In this document: one piece after another, positions 1-10,150 of the stretch | Layout: every line of letters starts with the position of its first letter | How positions within the stretch are numbered: position 1 is the stretch's first letter | Assembly (NCBI GenBank): GCA_017744605.1 | Contig: JAGIAZ010000013.1 | Coordinates: 42,739-106,738 of the forward strand | Source: Sphingobium sp. | Lineage (GTDB): Bacteria > Pseudomonadota > Alphaproteobacteria > Sphingomonadales > Sphingomonadaceae | Direction of reading: 5' to 3' | Length of the DNA stretch: 64,000 nucleotides | Made by a program: the position numbers and the translations under genes | Notes under the pieces: generated by a model | Told to the model about the DNA's origin: nothing | Databases searched by the model: none | What the model saw: the letters and a program-made list of their open reading frames with translations, nothing else

Positions 1-477
1 ATGAGGTCCGCCCAATGCATCGCGCACCTCGTCGTTGAATGCGGGCCAGGTCGTCAGCCAGCCGCCCACGAAACCCATGGCATGGGCTGCGTGAAGCAGG
101 TTCATGCACACCGCGCCGGCGGACAGCTCCTGTTCCCAGAGCGGGATCTTGCTCTCTTTGGGCGCAGACATGACCACGATCAGCGCGGGCGCCTGGGTTG
201 CGAACTGGACCTGCGCCTCGATTTCCAGCCGGCCCGCATCCGGCTTCTCGGCGAGATAGGCGGTGGTGATGATGTCGGCGAGCAGCTGGCGCTTGTCGTC
301 GGGCACGATGATGAAGCGCCAGGGCGCGAGCTTGCCGTGGTCGGGCGTGCGCGCGGCGATGCTCACCATCTCGGCCAGCTGGTCCATGCTGGGGCCGGGG
401 GCGGCGAGGTCGCGGGGCTTGCCCGAGCGGCGCGAGGCCAGATAGGCGGGGACGGACGAGAGGTCGTTGAAGCGCAT
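1..477 (-). CDS. Nitroreductase family protein (3' end cut by window edge)
   Basis: Minus-strand frame open from an ATG at 477 to the window edge, so about 159 N-terminal residues are present and the C-terminus is missing. The translation begins MRFNDLSSVPAYLASRRSG and contains the segment AARTPDHGKLAPWRFIIVPD, typical of the FMN-binding region of the nitroreductase superfamily (YdjA-like). Later MNLLHAAHAMGFVGGWLT matches the conserved helix of these enzymes. Such proteins are cytoplasmic FMN-dependent NAD(P)H oxidoreductases; the substrate cannot be told from sequence. It is divergent from the peptide transporter at 655. The family assignment is firm, the exact role unknown. Confidence 0.85.
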   Translation of the reverse strand, partial: MRFNDLSSVPAYLASRRSGKPRDLAAPGPSMDQLAEMVSIAARTPDHGKLAPWRFIIVPDDKRQLLADIITTAYLAEKPDAGRLEIEAQVQFATQAPALIVVMSAPKESKIPLWEQELSAGAVCMNLLHAAHAMGFVGGWLTTWPAFNDEVRDALGGPH

Positions 478-654
478 GTCGGCGCGCTACCGAAAAGCGC
501 TGTCCGCGCCAAGTCCCAAAGCCGCACAACGCCACCTCCCGTGCCCGTCAACAAAGTCCCTTCACAGCGCCGAGATTCTCTCTAGTCTCGACACATTATT
601 GCGCGCGCGCTCCGAGAGCTTCGGAGCGCAGCTGCTGAGAGGATCATCACATCA

Positions 655-2451
655 ATGGCAAATCACATGGAAGACGCATCGCTGCAGCCGGGCGCGACGC
701 CTGCTGACGCGGTGCATGGGGGCACCTGGTTCGGCCATCCGCGTCAACTCGCGCGCCTGTTCACCACCGAGATGTGGGAGCGCTTCGGCTATTACGGCAT
801 GCGGGCGCTGCTCACGCTCTATCTCGCCAATTATTTCCTGTTCTCCGATCGCACGACCAACGGCCTCTACGGTGGCTTCACGGCCCTGGTGTACCTGACG
901 CCGCTGGTCGGCGGCCTGCTCGCAGATCGCTATCTCGGTTCGAAGCGCTCGGTGAAGTTCGGCGCGATCGTCATGGCAATCGGCTATCTCACGCTCAGCC
1001 TCGGCGCCGCCTTTGGTGAGGAGGCCAAGCCCTTCGCCACGATCGACGGCCAGCGTTACGACGTGACGGTCGACAAGGCGAGTGCCGACAAACAGCAATA
1101 TGTCACGTTAGGCGCCGACAAGCTGGCCATCAAGGGCCAGGAAGACGGCAGCGTCGATCTGGTCGCTGCCGACGGCACCGTCGCAAAGACCGTCGCCAAG
1201 GGCGGTTTCGAGCCGGGCGGCGAGCGCTCGCCCTTCTTCACGCTCGTGCTGATCGCAGGCCTCTCGATCGTCACCATGGGCAACGGCTTCTTCAAGCCCA
1301 ACATCTCGACGATGGTCGGCGAACTCTATCCCAAGGGCGACAAGCGTCGCGATGCGGGGTTCACCATCTTCTACATGGGCATCAATCTCGGCTCGCTGCT
1401 CTCGCAGGCGCTGTGTCCGTTCCTCGCCTCGGCCGTCGGCTGGTGGGCGGGCTTCGGCCTCGCCGCGGCCGGCATGCTCTTCTCCTGGACGCTCATCCAG
1501 TTCGACGGCGGGCGTCTCGGCGGCTATGGCGAGCCGCCGGCCAACGGGCCGGACCGTTCGATGATCATCTTCATCTGCGCGCTCGTCGCGGTGCCGGTGA
1601 TCTATTTCCTCTTCACCAATCTCATGGCCGCGCCCAGGCCGGTCGAGGGCTCAGGCTTTGTCGGCTATCTTGTCTCGCTGCCGCTGATGGGCAAGCTACT
1701 GTTCGGTACTTTCCTGCTCGGCATTCCGACGATCCTGATCTGGTCCTGGAAGGTCGGCAGCAAGGTCGAGCTGCAGATGATGCTCGCCGCGATGGTCCTG
1801 ATCGTGTTCAACGTCGTGTTCTGGACCCTGTTCGAGCAGGCCGGTTCGTCGCTGACCCTGTTCGCGGACCGCAACACCGATCTGTCGATCTTCGGCCTAT
1901 TCACCATCACGGCGGGACAGACGCAGACCTTCAACGCGCTGTTCATCGTCCTGCTCGCGCCGTTGATGAGCATATTGTGGACCAGCCTCGCCAGGAAGGG
2001 CCTCGAACCGCCGATCCCGATCAAATTCGCCATCGCGCTGGTCGGCGTGGGCCTCGGTTTCCTGTTCCTGGTCTGGGGCGCGAGCTTCGTCGGACCGGAT
2101 TTCAAGGTCGGCATCTGGTGGCTTGCGGGTCTCTATTTCATCCACTCGGTCGCCGAGCTCTGCATCTCGCCCGTCGGCCTGTCGATGATCACCAAGCTCT
2201 CCATCGCCCGCATCGTCGGCATGATGATGGGCGTCTGGTTCCTGTCGATCAGCTGCGCGCAATATGTCGCGGGCGTGGTCGCTCAGTTCGCCAGCGTCGA
2301 GACGGTCGGCGGGCAGGTGACCAACGCCAAGGTCGCGCTCGAAACCTATATCGGCGTGTTCACCCAGATCGCGATCTTCGCGATCATCGCCGGGATTGTG
2401 CTGTTCCTGCTGTCCTTCCCGCTCAAGCGCTGGATGCACGGCGTTACATGA
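655..2451 (+). CDS. POT/PTR-family proton-dependent oligopeptide transporter
   Basis: 598 aa polytopic inner-membrane protein. The ExxER proton-coupling motif is visible as EMWERFGYYGMRALL at residues 39-53, and the PTR2 signature FYMGINLGSLLS near residue 239. About a dozen hydrophobic segments follow. Family members import di- and tripeptides with protons. An insert at roughly residues 120-185, rich in D, K and T and lacking hydrophobic stretches, forms a large hydrophilic loop between early membrane segments; similar loops occur in some proteobacterial POT proteins. The ATG at 655 is the only sensible start ahead of the first membrane segment. The gene stands alone between nitroreductase and glmM. 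Confidence 0.92.
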   Translation: MANHMEDASLQPGATPADAVHGGTWFGHPRQLARLFTTEMWERFGYYGMRALLTLYLANYFLFSDRTTNGLYGGFTALVYLTPLVGGLLADRYLGSKRSVKFGAIVMAIGYLTLSLGAAFGEEAKPFATIDGQRYDVTVDKASADKQQYVTLGADKLAIKGQEDGSVDLVAADGTVAKTVAKGGFEPGGERSPFFTLVLIAGLSIVTMGNGFFKPNISTMVGELYPKGDKRRDAGFTIFYMGINLGSLLSQALCPFLASAVGWWAGFGLAAAGMLFSWTLIQFDGGRLGGYGEPPANGPDRSMIIFICALVAVPVIYFLFTNLMAAPRPVEGSGFVGYLVSLPLMGKLLFGTFLLGIPTILIWSWKVGSKVELQMMLAAMVLIVFNVVFWTLFEQAGSSLTLFADRNTDLSIFGLFTITAGQTQTFNALFIVLLAPLMSILWTSLARKGLEPPIPIKFAIALVGVGLGFLFLVWGASFVGPDFKVGIWWLAGLYFIHSVAELCISPVGLSMITKLSIARIVGMMMGVWFLSISCAQYVAGVVAQFASVETVGGQVTNAKVALETYIGVFTQIAIFAIIAGIVLFLLSFPLKRWMHGVT

Positions 2452-2472
2452 CCGGCGGAGCGTTCTTTCGAA

Positions 2473-2604
2473 CTCCGAACCGTTCGCCCTGAGCTTGTCG
2501 AGGGTCGAAGCGAGGCACGTGACTCGCTTCGACTTTTCTTTAAGGAGATGGACGGGGCTTCGACATTCAAACGAGTCACGCGCCTCGTTTGAACAGCCCG
2601 AACG
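2473..2604. repeat. Degenerate copy of palindromic intergenic repeat D
   Basis: The gap between the transporter and glmM holds GTTCGCCCTGAGCTTGTCGAG followed by imperfect inverted pieces (ACGTGACTCGC and AACGAGTCACGCGCCTCGTT). The wording resembles the intact palindromes listed at 5838, 16633, 17881 and 52474. No coding potential. Confidence 0.5.
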
Positions 2605-2625
2605 GGGTTCAGAGGCGAGACAAAG

Positions 2626-3978
2626 ATGAGCAGGCGCTATTTCGGCACAGACGGCATCCGCGGCCGCACCAACCAGACTCCCATGACCGCCGAGATGGCG
2701 ATGCGCGTCGGCATGGCCGCCGGCCGCCATTTCCTGCGCGGCGATCATCGCCACCGCGTGGTCATCGGCAAGGATACGCGCCTCTCGGGCTATATGATCG
2801 AGAATGCGCTCGTCGCCGGCTTCACGAGCGTCGGCATGGATGTTATCCAGTTCGGCCCGATCCCGACGCCCGCCGTCGCCATGCTCGCCGCGTCGATGCG
2901 TGCCGACCTCGGCGTCATGATCTCGGCCAGCCACAACCCCTATTTCGACAATGGCATCAAGCTGTTCGGCCCGGATGGCTACAAGCTCTCCGATGCCGAT
3001 GAGGCGAAGATCGAGACGCTGATCGAGACTGGCGAGATTGCGCTTGCCGATTCCGCCCATATCGGCCGCGCCCGGCGCGTCGAGGACGGCCGCGGGCGCT
3101 ACATTCACGCCGTCAAGTCGACCTTTCCCGAGCATCTGCGCCTCGACGGGCTCAAGGTCGTGGTCGATTGTGCCAATGGCGCGGCCTATCAGACCGCGCC
3201 GGCCGCCTTTTGGGAGCTGGGCGCGGAGCTGGTCCAGCTCGGCGTCTCGCCCAACGGCACCAATATCAACGACGGCTGCGGCTCGACCGCGCCGGGCCTG
3301 TTGCAGGAAACCGTGGTCGCCTCGGGTGCGGACATCGGCATAGCGCTCGACGGCGACGCCGACCGCCTCATCGTGGTCGACGAGACCGGCACCATCATCG
3401 ACGGCGACCAGATCATGGCGCTGATCGGCACGAGCTGGGCGAAGGCCGGTACGCTGCGCGGCGGCGGCGTGGTCGCCACCGTCATGTCCAATCTCGGCCT
3501 CGAGCGGCTGCTCAAGGGGCAGGGGATCGACCTCATCCGCACCAAGGTCGGCGATCGCTATGTGCTGGAAGAGATGAAGGCGCGCGGCGCCAATGTCGGC
3601 GGCGAGCAGTCCGGCCATATGATCCTCAGCGATTATGCGACGACCGGCGACGGCACCATCGCCGCGCTGCAGGTGCTGGCCGCCCTGGTCGAGAGCGGCA
3701 AGCGGGCGAGCGAACTGCTTCAGCAGTTCGATCCCGTGCCGCAGCTTCTCAAGAATGTCCGCTTCGCCGGTGGCAAGCCGCTTGAAGCCGAAAGCGTCAA
3801 GGCCGTGATAGCGGACGCCGAGGCTGAACTGAGCGGCTCCGGCCGCCTTGTCATCCGCCCGTCCGGCACCGAGCCTGTGATCCGCGTCATGGCCGAGGGC
3901 GACGATGCTGGCCAGGTGAAGGCCGTGGTCGAGCGGATTTGCGAGGCCGTGTCGAGCGCGGCCGCGGCCCATGTCTAA
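2626..3978 (+). CDS. glmM: Phosphoglucosamine mutase
   Basis: 450 aa, the normal length of GlmM (E. coli 445). It converts glucosamine-6-phosphate to glucosamine-1-phosphate for UDP-GlcNAc, and so for peptidoglycan and LPS. Visible motifs are the N-terminal [11 protein letters not shown], the phosphoserine loop [12 protein letters not shown] with the catalytic Ser at residue 102, the metal-binding DGDADR at about residue 242, and the C-terminal phosphate-binding loop [15 protein letters not shown]-GlcNAc made from this product would feed the WecB-like epimerase at 14096. ATG start at 2626 directly before the conserved N-terminus. Confidence 0.97.
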   Translation: MSRRYFGTDGIRGRTNQTPMTAEMAMRVGMAAGRHFLRGDHRHRVVIGKDTRLSGYMIENALVAGFTSVGMDVIQFGPIPTPAVAMLAASMRADLGVMISASHNPYFDNGIKLFGPDGYKLSDADEAKIETLIETGEIALADSAHIGRARRVEDGRGRYIHAVKSTFPEHLRLDGLKVVVDCANGAAYQTAPAAFWELGAELVQLGVSPNGTNINDGCGSTAPGLLQETVVASGADIGIALDGDADRLIVVDETGTIIDGDQIMALIGTSWAKAGTLRGGGVVATVMSNLGLERLLKGQGIDLIRTKVGDRYVLEEMKARGANVGGEQSGHMILSDYATTGDGTIAALQVLAALVESGKRASELLQQFDPVPQLLKNVRFAGGKPLEAESVKAVIADAEAELSGSGRLVIRPSGTEPVIRVMAEGDDAGQVKAVVERICEAVSSAAAAHV

Positions 3979-4001
3979 GACCGCTCTGAGACAAATAAAC
4001 A

Positions 4002-4113
4002 CCGTTCGCCCTGTTCGAGCGAGACGCGTGGCTCGCTCGAATGTCGAAGGGCGCTCTCCTTCTTCCTCCCCTGAAGGAAAGGGAGCGTGCTTCGACGAGC
4101 TCAGCATGAACGG
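4002..4113. repeat. Degenerate palindromic repeat D between glmM and DUF1272 gene
   Basis: Contains CCGTTCGCCCTGTTCGAGCGAG followed by the inverted CTCGCTCGAA and ends in GCTTCGACGAGCTCAGCATGAACGG. It belongs to the same family as the palindromes at 5838 and 17881 but is broken and partly rearranged. Confidence 0.55.
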
Positions 4114-4136
4114 ATTTGGGAATGTGAGGCATAGCC

Positions 4137-4364
4137 ATGCTTGAGATGCGCCCCGATTGCGAGCGCTGCGGCGTCGACTTGCCCGCCGACCAGGGCGGCG
4201 CGTTCATCTGCTCCTTCGAATGCACCTTCTGCGCCGAATGCACGGATGCGATGGATGAGACCTGCCCCAATTGCGGCGGAGAACTGCTCGACCGTCCGGC
4301 GCGCGTGGGCGACAAGCTGAAAAGCAACCCGGCCTCCACCGTCAGGCGATACCGCGCAAACTGA
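4137..4364 (+). CDS. DUF1272 small cysteine-rich protein
   Basis: 75 aa. Begins MLEMRPDCERCGVDLP and carries cysteine pairs CERC, CSFECTFCAEC and CPNC, the pattern of DUF1272, a small zinc-ribbon-like family of unknown function in proteobacteria. The cysteines probably bind one or two zinc ions; this is inferred from spacing. Cytosolic, no signal peptide. Start ATG at 4137 matches the usual family N-terminus. Confidence 0.9.
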   Translation: MLEMRPDCERCGVDLPADQGGAFICSFECTFCAECTDAMDETCPNCGGELLDRPARVGDKLKSNPASTVRRYRAN

Positions 4365-4441
4365 ATCCCGGCTCCTGTTTGCGCTTTGCAGATGGACCTT
4401 TCGGCCATATCCTGATGTCAAAACAGACAGGGGAGGGTGCC

Positions 4442-5539
4442 ATGGCATCGAAATTCAGGGCTTTGCTGGCCGGGGCGGTCTTGTCCTTGCCGTTCGTGCT
4501 GTCCAGTCCGGAGGCTGCGGTCGCCCAGAACGCGAAAGCCAGGCCCGCCGCTGCCAAGCCCGCTAAAGCCTGGACCGTCCCCAGGACACCTTGGGGCGAT
4601 CCCGATCTGCGCGGTCAATGGCCCATCGATTACCTCGCCGGCACGCCCCGCGAACGCCCCGCATCCTATGGCAACCGCGCCCAGCTCAGCGACGACGAAT
4701 ATGAAGCGGCGCTGGCGCAGGCGGCGCGCGGCGCGAACCTCTACGAGCGTGAGGAGAAGGCCGGCAAGCTCGGCATGGGCCACTGGACCGAGCGCGGCAA
4801 GCCTCTGCGCCAGACCTCATTGACCGTCGAGCCGGCCAATGGCCGCATGCCGCCCGCCACCGAGGAGGGCAAGAAGCGCTCCGAGACGATGAAGAGCAGC
4901 TGGACGGAAAAATACTGGGAGTGGGTCGACGACTTCAACACGTTCGACCGCTGCATCACGCGCGGCATGCCGTCGTCGATGCTGCCCGGCGCCTACAATA
5001 TGGGCATCGCCATCTATCAGTCGCCCGGTTACGTCGCGATCCAGCTGGAGATGATCCACGAGACGCGGATCATCCCGCTCGATGGTCGCGCCGCGCCGGC
5101 CAAGCCGGTCAAGAACTGGCTCGGCTATTCGCGCGGCCACTGGGAGGGCAATACGCTCGTCATCGAGACGACCAATTTCCATCCCGGCGCGCCGCTCGGC
5201 AATTCGGCCGGTCCGCGGCCGGTGCCGAACAGCGACCAGATGACCATGACGGAACGCCTGACGCCGATCGATCATGACACGATCCGCTATGAGGCCTGGA
5301 TCAGGGATCCGGTCACGCTGACCGCGCCTTTCAAGCTCGACTTCCCGTGGCGCCGCAACGACAAATATGTGATCTACGAATATGCCTGCCACGAGGGCAA
5401 TATCCAGATGCGCGGCTTCATCGAGGGGACCAGCCCCAAGCTCGCCGCCAACCGCAAGCATGCCTGGGCCGCGCAGGGCGTCACCGATCTCAAGGAGGGC
5501 GGGACCGAGGAATTCCCGCAGATCGGCGTGACGCGCTGA
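4442..5539 (+). CDS. Secreted protein of unknown function
   Basis: 365 aa from the ATG at 4442, which has GGGGAGGG just upstream; an in-frame ATG at 4415 is possible but lies before the Shine-Dalgarno-like stretch. Residues 1-30 form a Sec signal peptide (KFRALLAGAVLSLPFVLSSP, then AAVAQ). The mature protein opens with WTVPRTPWGDPDLRGQWPIDYLAGTPRERP, then a core with GYSRGHWEGNTLVIETTNFHP and YEYACHEGNIQMRGF. I recognise this as a family present in sphingomonads and other soil bacteria, usually left hypothetical. I see no catalytic signature. Likely periplasmic. Confidence 0.8.
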   Translation: MASKFRALLAGAVLSLPFVLSSPEAAVAQNAKARPAAAKPAKAWTVPRTPWGDPDLRGQWPIDYLAGTPRERPASYGNRAQLSDDEYEAALAQAARGANLYEREEKAGKLGMGHWTERGKPLRQTSLTVEPANGRMPPATEEGKKRSETMKSSWTEKYWEWVDDFNTFDRCITRGMPSSMLPGAYNMGIAIYQSPGYVAIQLEMIHETRIIPLDGRAAPAKPVKNWLGYSRGHWEGNTLVIETTNFHPGAPLGNSAGPRPVPNSDQMTMTERLTPIDHDTIRYEAWIRDPVTLTAPFKLDFPWRRNDKYVIYEYACHEGNIQMRGFIEGTSPKLAANRKHAWAAQGVTDLKEGGTEEFPQIGVTR

Positions 5540-5837
5540 GAGCGCACGGATCGGCGGACTCCGACGGCGCTTGTCCCTGTGGAGCAAGCGTCAGTTCTCC
5601 GGCGAGCCGAGGGCGGGCGAAGCCCAACGCCGGGGCCCAGCCCGACAGGTTGACGCGCACGGAGCGTACTCTTCGGCATGTGCGCTGAGACCCGATTTTA
5701 GCCTTCCGCCGGGAATAACCATTCCCCTGGCTGCCGGCGACACATGTGGACTTCGACAAGGCGTCCCGATCAGGCTCAGCACTGCTTCGGCGATTATCCC
5801 CTTAGAGCGGTGTGCTTTTAATCTGCAACGCTCTTAT

Positions 5838-5919
5838 CCGTTCGTGTCGAGCGAAGTCGAGACACCCATCGGTCTTGCGCTACAACGATGGGTGTCTCGA
5901 CTTCGCTCGACACGAACGG
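5838..5919. repeat. Repeat D: perfect 34-bp inverted repeat
   Basis: Left arm 5838-5871 and right arm 5886-5919 are exact reverse complements over 34 bp with a 14-nt loop. The arms carry the words CCGTTCGTGTCGAGCG and AAGTCGAGACACCCATCG. No T-tract follows, so this is not a plain intrinsic terminator; it is one member of a dispersed palindrome family. Confidence 0.9.
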
Positions 5920-5950
5920 AACGGTGGGTCAGATTTTAGGCTCGATGCTC

Positions 5951-6102
5951 TAAGATGAAGGAATAGGCCGTTCCCCGGCGCAGGCCGGGGTCCAACCCGA
6001 ACGGGGACGCGCGTCCGATAGCAGGCATTCGACGCTTCGCGTCGAGACTGGGCCCCGGCCTGCGCCGGGGAACAGCGACCTGCTCGAACGAGATAATCAC
6101 CC
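5951..6102 (+). repeat. Repeat A copy 1 (left end truncated)
   Basis: Shares with the other A copies the stem GTTCCCCGGCGCAGGCCGGG, the apical hairpin TCGACGCTTCGCGTCGA, the returning stem CCCCGGCCTGCGCCGGGGAA, and the right terminus GATAATCACC. The left terminal inverted repeat is missing. It directly abuts the broken coding remnant at 6104-6290. Confidence 0.85.
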
Positions 6103-6103
6103 A

Positions 6104-6290
6104 CTGCTTCCGCAGCATCCGGCCCATCGTCTTGAAGCGGGGCCAGCCGCCGCCATGACCGCCGAGGAAGCCGAAAGGCCTCGCCCGGATGGACCGAGAA
6201 GCCCAGATTGCCGACGGCCGTGAAATCACCGAAGCCTTTGACCGTGCCTTTGACGTCCAGCGCATCCGGGATGAACTTCTCTCTCGCTAT
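6104..6290 (-). pseudogene. Frameshifted gene remnant truncated by repeat A
   Basis: Read on the minus strand from about 6290, one frame gives KFIPDALDVKGTVKGFGD then FTAVGNLGFSVHPGEAF with GC-rich third positions. At the TTT near 6174-6176 the sense passes to another frame: FGFLGGHGGGWPRFKTMG then RMLRKQW. This implies a one-base insertion. The reading ends at the terminus of repeat A copy 1. No upstream start belongs to it, so both ends are lost. I do not recognise the family. It could be a chance open stretch, but the composition in both segments argues for a decayed gene. Confidence 0.4.
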
Positions 6291-6405
6291 CCGGGATGTT
6301 CTAGTCGCGTAAGGCGGGCGAGGGCAAGCCGTTGCGAGACGGTTCGTGTTTCCTGCCTGTCCAACGCGTCTCGACTTCGCGCCGTCCCATCGGCAAAAGC
6401 GCCCC

Positions 6406-7164
6406 ATGGCGACTCCCCGCATCCTCATCATTGCCGGCTCGGATTCGGGCGGTGGCGCCGGTATCCAGGCCGACATCAAGACCGTGACCATGCTCGGCGG
6501 CCATGCCATGACGGCGATCACGGCCGTGACCGCGCAGAATACGCTCGGCGTGCAGGGCGTCCATCCGGTCCCGACCGACATGGTCCTCGCGCAGATCGAC
6601 AGCGTGGTGAGCGACATTGGCGTCGATGCCATCAAGATCGGCATGATCGGTTCGGCCGAAACGGCGCGTGCCGTGGCGGCGCGCTTGGAGAGCATCAACG
6701 CGCCGGTCGTGCTCGATCCCGTCATGGTCGCGACCAGCGGCGGCGTGCTGGCCGACGCCGAGACGATCGCCGCCATGGAAGACCTCATGGGCTGGGCCTA
6801 TGTCTCGACGCCCAACTTGCCCGAGTTGGAGGCGCTGGGCGGCGAGGCCGAACTGACGGCCCGCGGCGAAATCCTGCTCGTCAAGGGCGGCCATGCGCCC
6901 GGCGACACGATCGTCGATCGCCTCGTCGGCCCCGAGGGCGAGATCGCCCGCTGGGCGGATGCGCGCATCGACACCCAGGATACGCACGGCACCGGCTGCA
7001 CCCTGGCGAGCGCCATCGCGGTCGGCCTGGGCGAGGGTCTCGACCTCCCCGAAGCGGTCGACCGCGCCCGCAAGTTCGTGCGCGCCGCCCTGCTCGCCGC
7101 ACCCGAGCTCGGGCAGGGGCATGGCCCCATGGGCCATCAGGCCGTGGATGTGGGCACATTATGA
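6406..7164 (+). CDS. thiD: Hydroxymethylpyrimidine / phosphomethylpyrimidine kinase
   Basis: 252 aa cytosolic kinase making HMP-pyrophosphate for thiamine synthesis. The N-terminus RILIIAGSDSGGGAGIQAD is the family signature, GHAMTAITAVTAQNT lines the substrate pocket, and DTHGTGCTLASAIAVGLGEG is the ribokinase-fold ATP/anion-hole motif with catalytic Asp. The ATG at 6406 sits 12 nt before the first conserved residue; the longer in-frame start at 6346 lacks conservation. Its stop overlaps the rnhB start (ATGA at 7161-7164), so the two are co-translated. A ThiE-like partner lies at 55739, far away. Confidence 0.95.
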   Translation: MATPRILIIAGSDSGGGAGIQADIKTVTMLGGHAMTAITAVTAQNTLGVQGVHPVPTDMVLAQIDSVVSDIGVDAIKIGMIGSAETARAVAARLESINAPVVLDPVMVATSGGVLADAETIAAMEDLMGWAYVSTPNLPELEALGGEAELTARGEILLVKGGHAPGDTIVDRLVGPEGEIARWADARIDTQDTHGTGCTLASAIAVGLGEGLDLPEAVDRARKFVRAALLAAPELGQGHGPMGHQAVDVGTL

Positions 7165-7742
7165 TCGCGGGCGTGGACGAGGCGGGCAGGGGGCCGTTGG
7201 CGGGACCGGTGGTCGCTGCTGCGGTCGTTCTGTGCAAGCCGCGCCCATCGGGTCTCGACGACAGCAAGAAACTCACCGCCGCGCGCCGCGCCGAACTGGA
7301 AGCGACGATCAAGCGCCGCTGCCATTGGGCGGTCGGCGTGGTCGAGGTCGAGGATATCGACCGGCTCAACATCTTCGGCGCGACCATGCTGGCGATGACG
7401 CGCGCCGTCGAGGCCTTGTGCGCAAGGATCGGCTGCGACCCGCTCGAAGTGCTGATCGACGGCAATCTGACGCCGCACGGCCGCCGCCCCGAATGGCGCT
7501 GGCCCGCGCGTCCCATCGTGGGCGGAGACGCCAGCGAGCCCTGCATCTCCGCCGCCTCGATCATCGCCAAGGAGCATCGCGACGCGCTGATGCGTGAGGC
7601 CGCGCTGCTCCACCCGCATTATGGCTGGGCGAAGAACAAGGGCTATGGCACGCCCGACCATCTCGAAGCGCTGCGGACATACGGCCCGACGCCACTGCAC
7701 CGGCGCAGCTTCGCGCCCGTCGCGCAGGCGGCCTTGCTCTAG
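7161..7742 (+). CDS. rnhB: Ribonuclease HII
   Basis: 193 aa. Type 2 RNase H, which removes single ribonucleotides and RNA primers from DNA. The protein begins MIAGVDEAGRGPLAGPVVAA with the catalytic DEAGRG at residues 5-10. A further acidic site lies in VLIDGNLTP, and SAASIIAKEHRD is the conserved C-terminal active-site helix. It starts inside the thiD stop codon by a 4-nt ATGA overlap, indicating translational coupling. Length is normal for alphaproteobacterial RnhB. Confidence 0.96.
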   Translation: MIAGVDEAGRGPLAGPVVAAAVVLCKPRPSGLDDSKKLTAARRAELEATIKRRCHWAVGVVEVEDIDRLNIFGATMLAMTRAVEALCARIGCDPLEVLIDGNLTPHGRRPEWRWPARPIVGGDASEPCISAASIIAKEHRDALMREAALLHPHYGWAKNKGYGTPDHLEALRTYGPTPLHRRSFAPVAQAALL

Positions 7743-7794
7743 GAAACGCCGCGACGTCGAGCAGGTCTCTTGCCGCGGCCGCATCCCTGCGCTA

Positions 7795-7960
7795 GAGGCC
7801 GCGCGTCCCTTGGGGAGTAGCCAGCCGCTCATCGAGCGGGCTCGCGCGTCAACATACTTGGCCGAGAGGTCATGGCGCGGAGGAGTGCAGCAGCATTCAG
7901 GCGAGACCAATGGCACGATGCTTCCGTTCCGGGCCGGGCGGGAAGCCTTGTGCCATTGCG
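7795..7960 (+). promoter_or_regulatory. yybP-ykoY (Mn2+) riboswitch with expression-platform hairpin
   Basis: The 247-nt leader before the TMEM165/GDT1 gene contains the two conserved loops of the yybP-ykoY aptamer: GGGGAGTAGCC at 7812-7822 and GTCAACATACTTGGCC at 7848-7863. The closing strand GGCGAGACC lies at 7900-7908. Immediately after, CAATGGCAC (7908-7916) can pair with GTGCCATTG (7950-7958) around an inner GCTTCC/GGAAGC stem, a plausible switching hairpin that competes with the aptamer's base stem. Members of this class sense Mn2+ and control Mn exporters, which fits the downstream gene. Confidence 0.9.
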
Positions 7961-7989
7961 TGCGCTGTCCTGGCCCCGGAGTTCTGTTC

Positions 7990-8559
7990 ATGGAAGCCTT
8001 GCTGACTTCGACCGGCATCGTCGCTCTCGCCGAAATGGGCGACAAGACGCAGCTGCTCGCCATATTGCTTGCGACCCGCTTCTCGCGCCCATGGCCCATC
8101 ATCGCCGGCATCTTCGCCGCGACCATCGTCAATCATGCGCTGGCCGCTTTGGTCGGCTCGCAGGCGGCCTTCCTGCTCGACAGCCCTTGGTTCCGCATCG
8201 TGGTGGCGCTGTCCTTCCTCGCCATGGCTGCCTGGACGCTGGTCCCGGACAAGGTCGACGATCTCAAGGAAGAGACGGGGCGTTACGGCGCTTTCGTCAC
8301 GACCACGATCGCCTTCTTCCTCGTCGAGATGGGCGACAAGACGCAGGTGGCGACGATCGCGCTGGGCGCTCGCTTCCACGATGTGCTGGCGGTGGCCACG
8401 GGCACCACGCTCGGCATGATGATCGCCAATGTCCCGGCCGTCTTTCTCGGCAATGAATTGCTGCGCCGTGTGCCGCTTCGCATCGTGCGTTTCGTGACCG
8501 CCGGATTGTTCGCCATCATCGGCGTCTGGCTGCTCTGGGCGACACTGAGACTGCCTTGA
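7990..8559 (+). CDS. TMEM165/GDT1 (UPF0016) family manganese exporter
   Basis: 189 aa inner-membrane protein with about six hydrophobic segments in two homologous halves. Each half carries the family motif E-x-G-D-K-T: EMGDKTQ at residues 15-21 and again at 113-119. The acidic residues of these motifs bind Mn2+ or Ca2+ in known members such as MneA and yeast Gdt1. The upstream yybP-ykoY element supports manganese export as the role. GGAG at 7978-7981 precedes the ATG at 7990. Stands alone as a transcription unit. Confidence 0.93.
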   Translation: MEALLTSTGIVALAEMGDKTQLLAILLATRFSRPWPIIAGIFAATIVNHALAALVGSQAAFLLDSPWFRIVVALSFLAMAAWTLVPDKVDDLKEETGRYGAFVTTTIAFFLVEMGDKTQVATIALGARFHDVLAVATGTTLGMMIANVPAVFLGNELLRRVPLRIVRFVTAGLFAIIGVWLLWATLRLP

Positions 8560-8658
8560 TCGTTCGTCATGCTTTTGATCGAAGGGGATCGATGCGAACC
8601 CGGTTCAGGGTGACGGACAAGGGGCGCAGGGGCAGAATTATCCACAAGATGCGCGGCT

Positions 8659-9997
<1,339 letters not shown>

Positions 9998-10062
9998 ATG
10001 GAGGCATGACCGGATAGATCCCACAGCCGGCTCCCGGGTCCGACGAAATCCCAAGGGCCGGT

Positions 10063-10105
10063 GCCCAGGGTGGCAACTCCCACAGCCACCCTGGGCTCTT
10101 CTTTT
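10063..10105 (+). terminator. Intrinsic terminator of ccrM
   Basis: GCCCAGGGTGGC (10063-10074) and GCCACCCTGGGC (10085-10096) form a perfect 12-bp stem with a 10-nt loop, followed by the T-rich TCTTCTTTT. Confidence 0.9.
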
Positions 10106-10150
10106 GGCGATACGTCGCCATATTCTTTCGGTCCCTGTTTTCTCTTCGTC

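Larger units (their letters stand above)
5540..6405. other. 866-bp region without an intact gene
   Basis: Positions 5540-5837 show nothing I can name. 5838-5919 is a perfect palindrome (repeat D), 5951-6102 is a copy of repeat A, and 6104-6290 is a frameshifted minus-strand coding remnant. The last ~110 bp lead into thiD. Confidence 0.7.

Noticed and set aside
1897..4107. 736-aa minus-strand frame over glmM
   Set aside because: Antisense shadow; GlmM motifs on the plus strand are complete.
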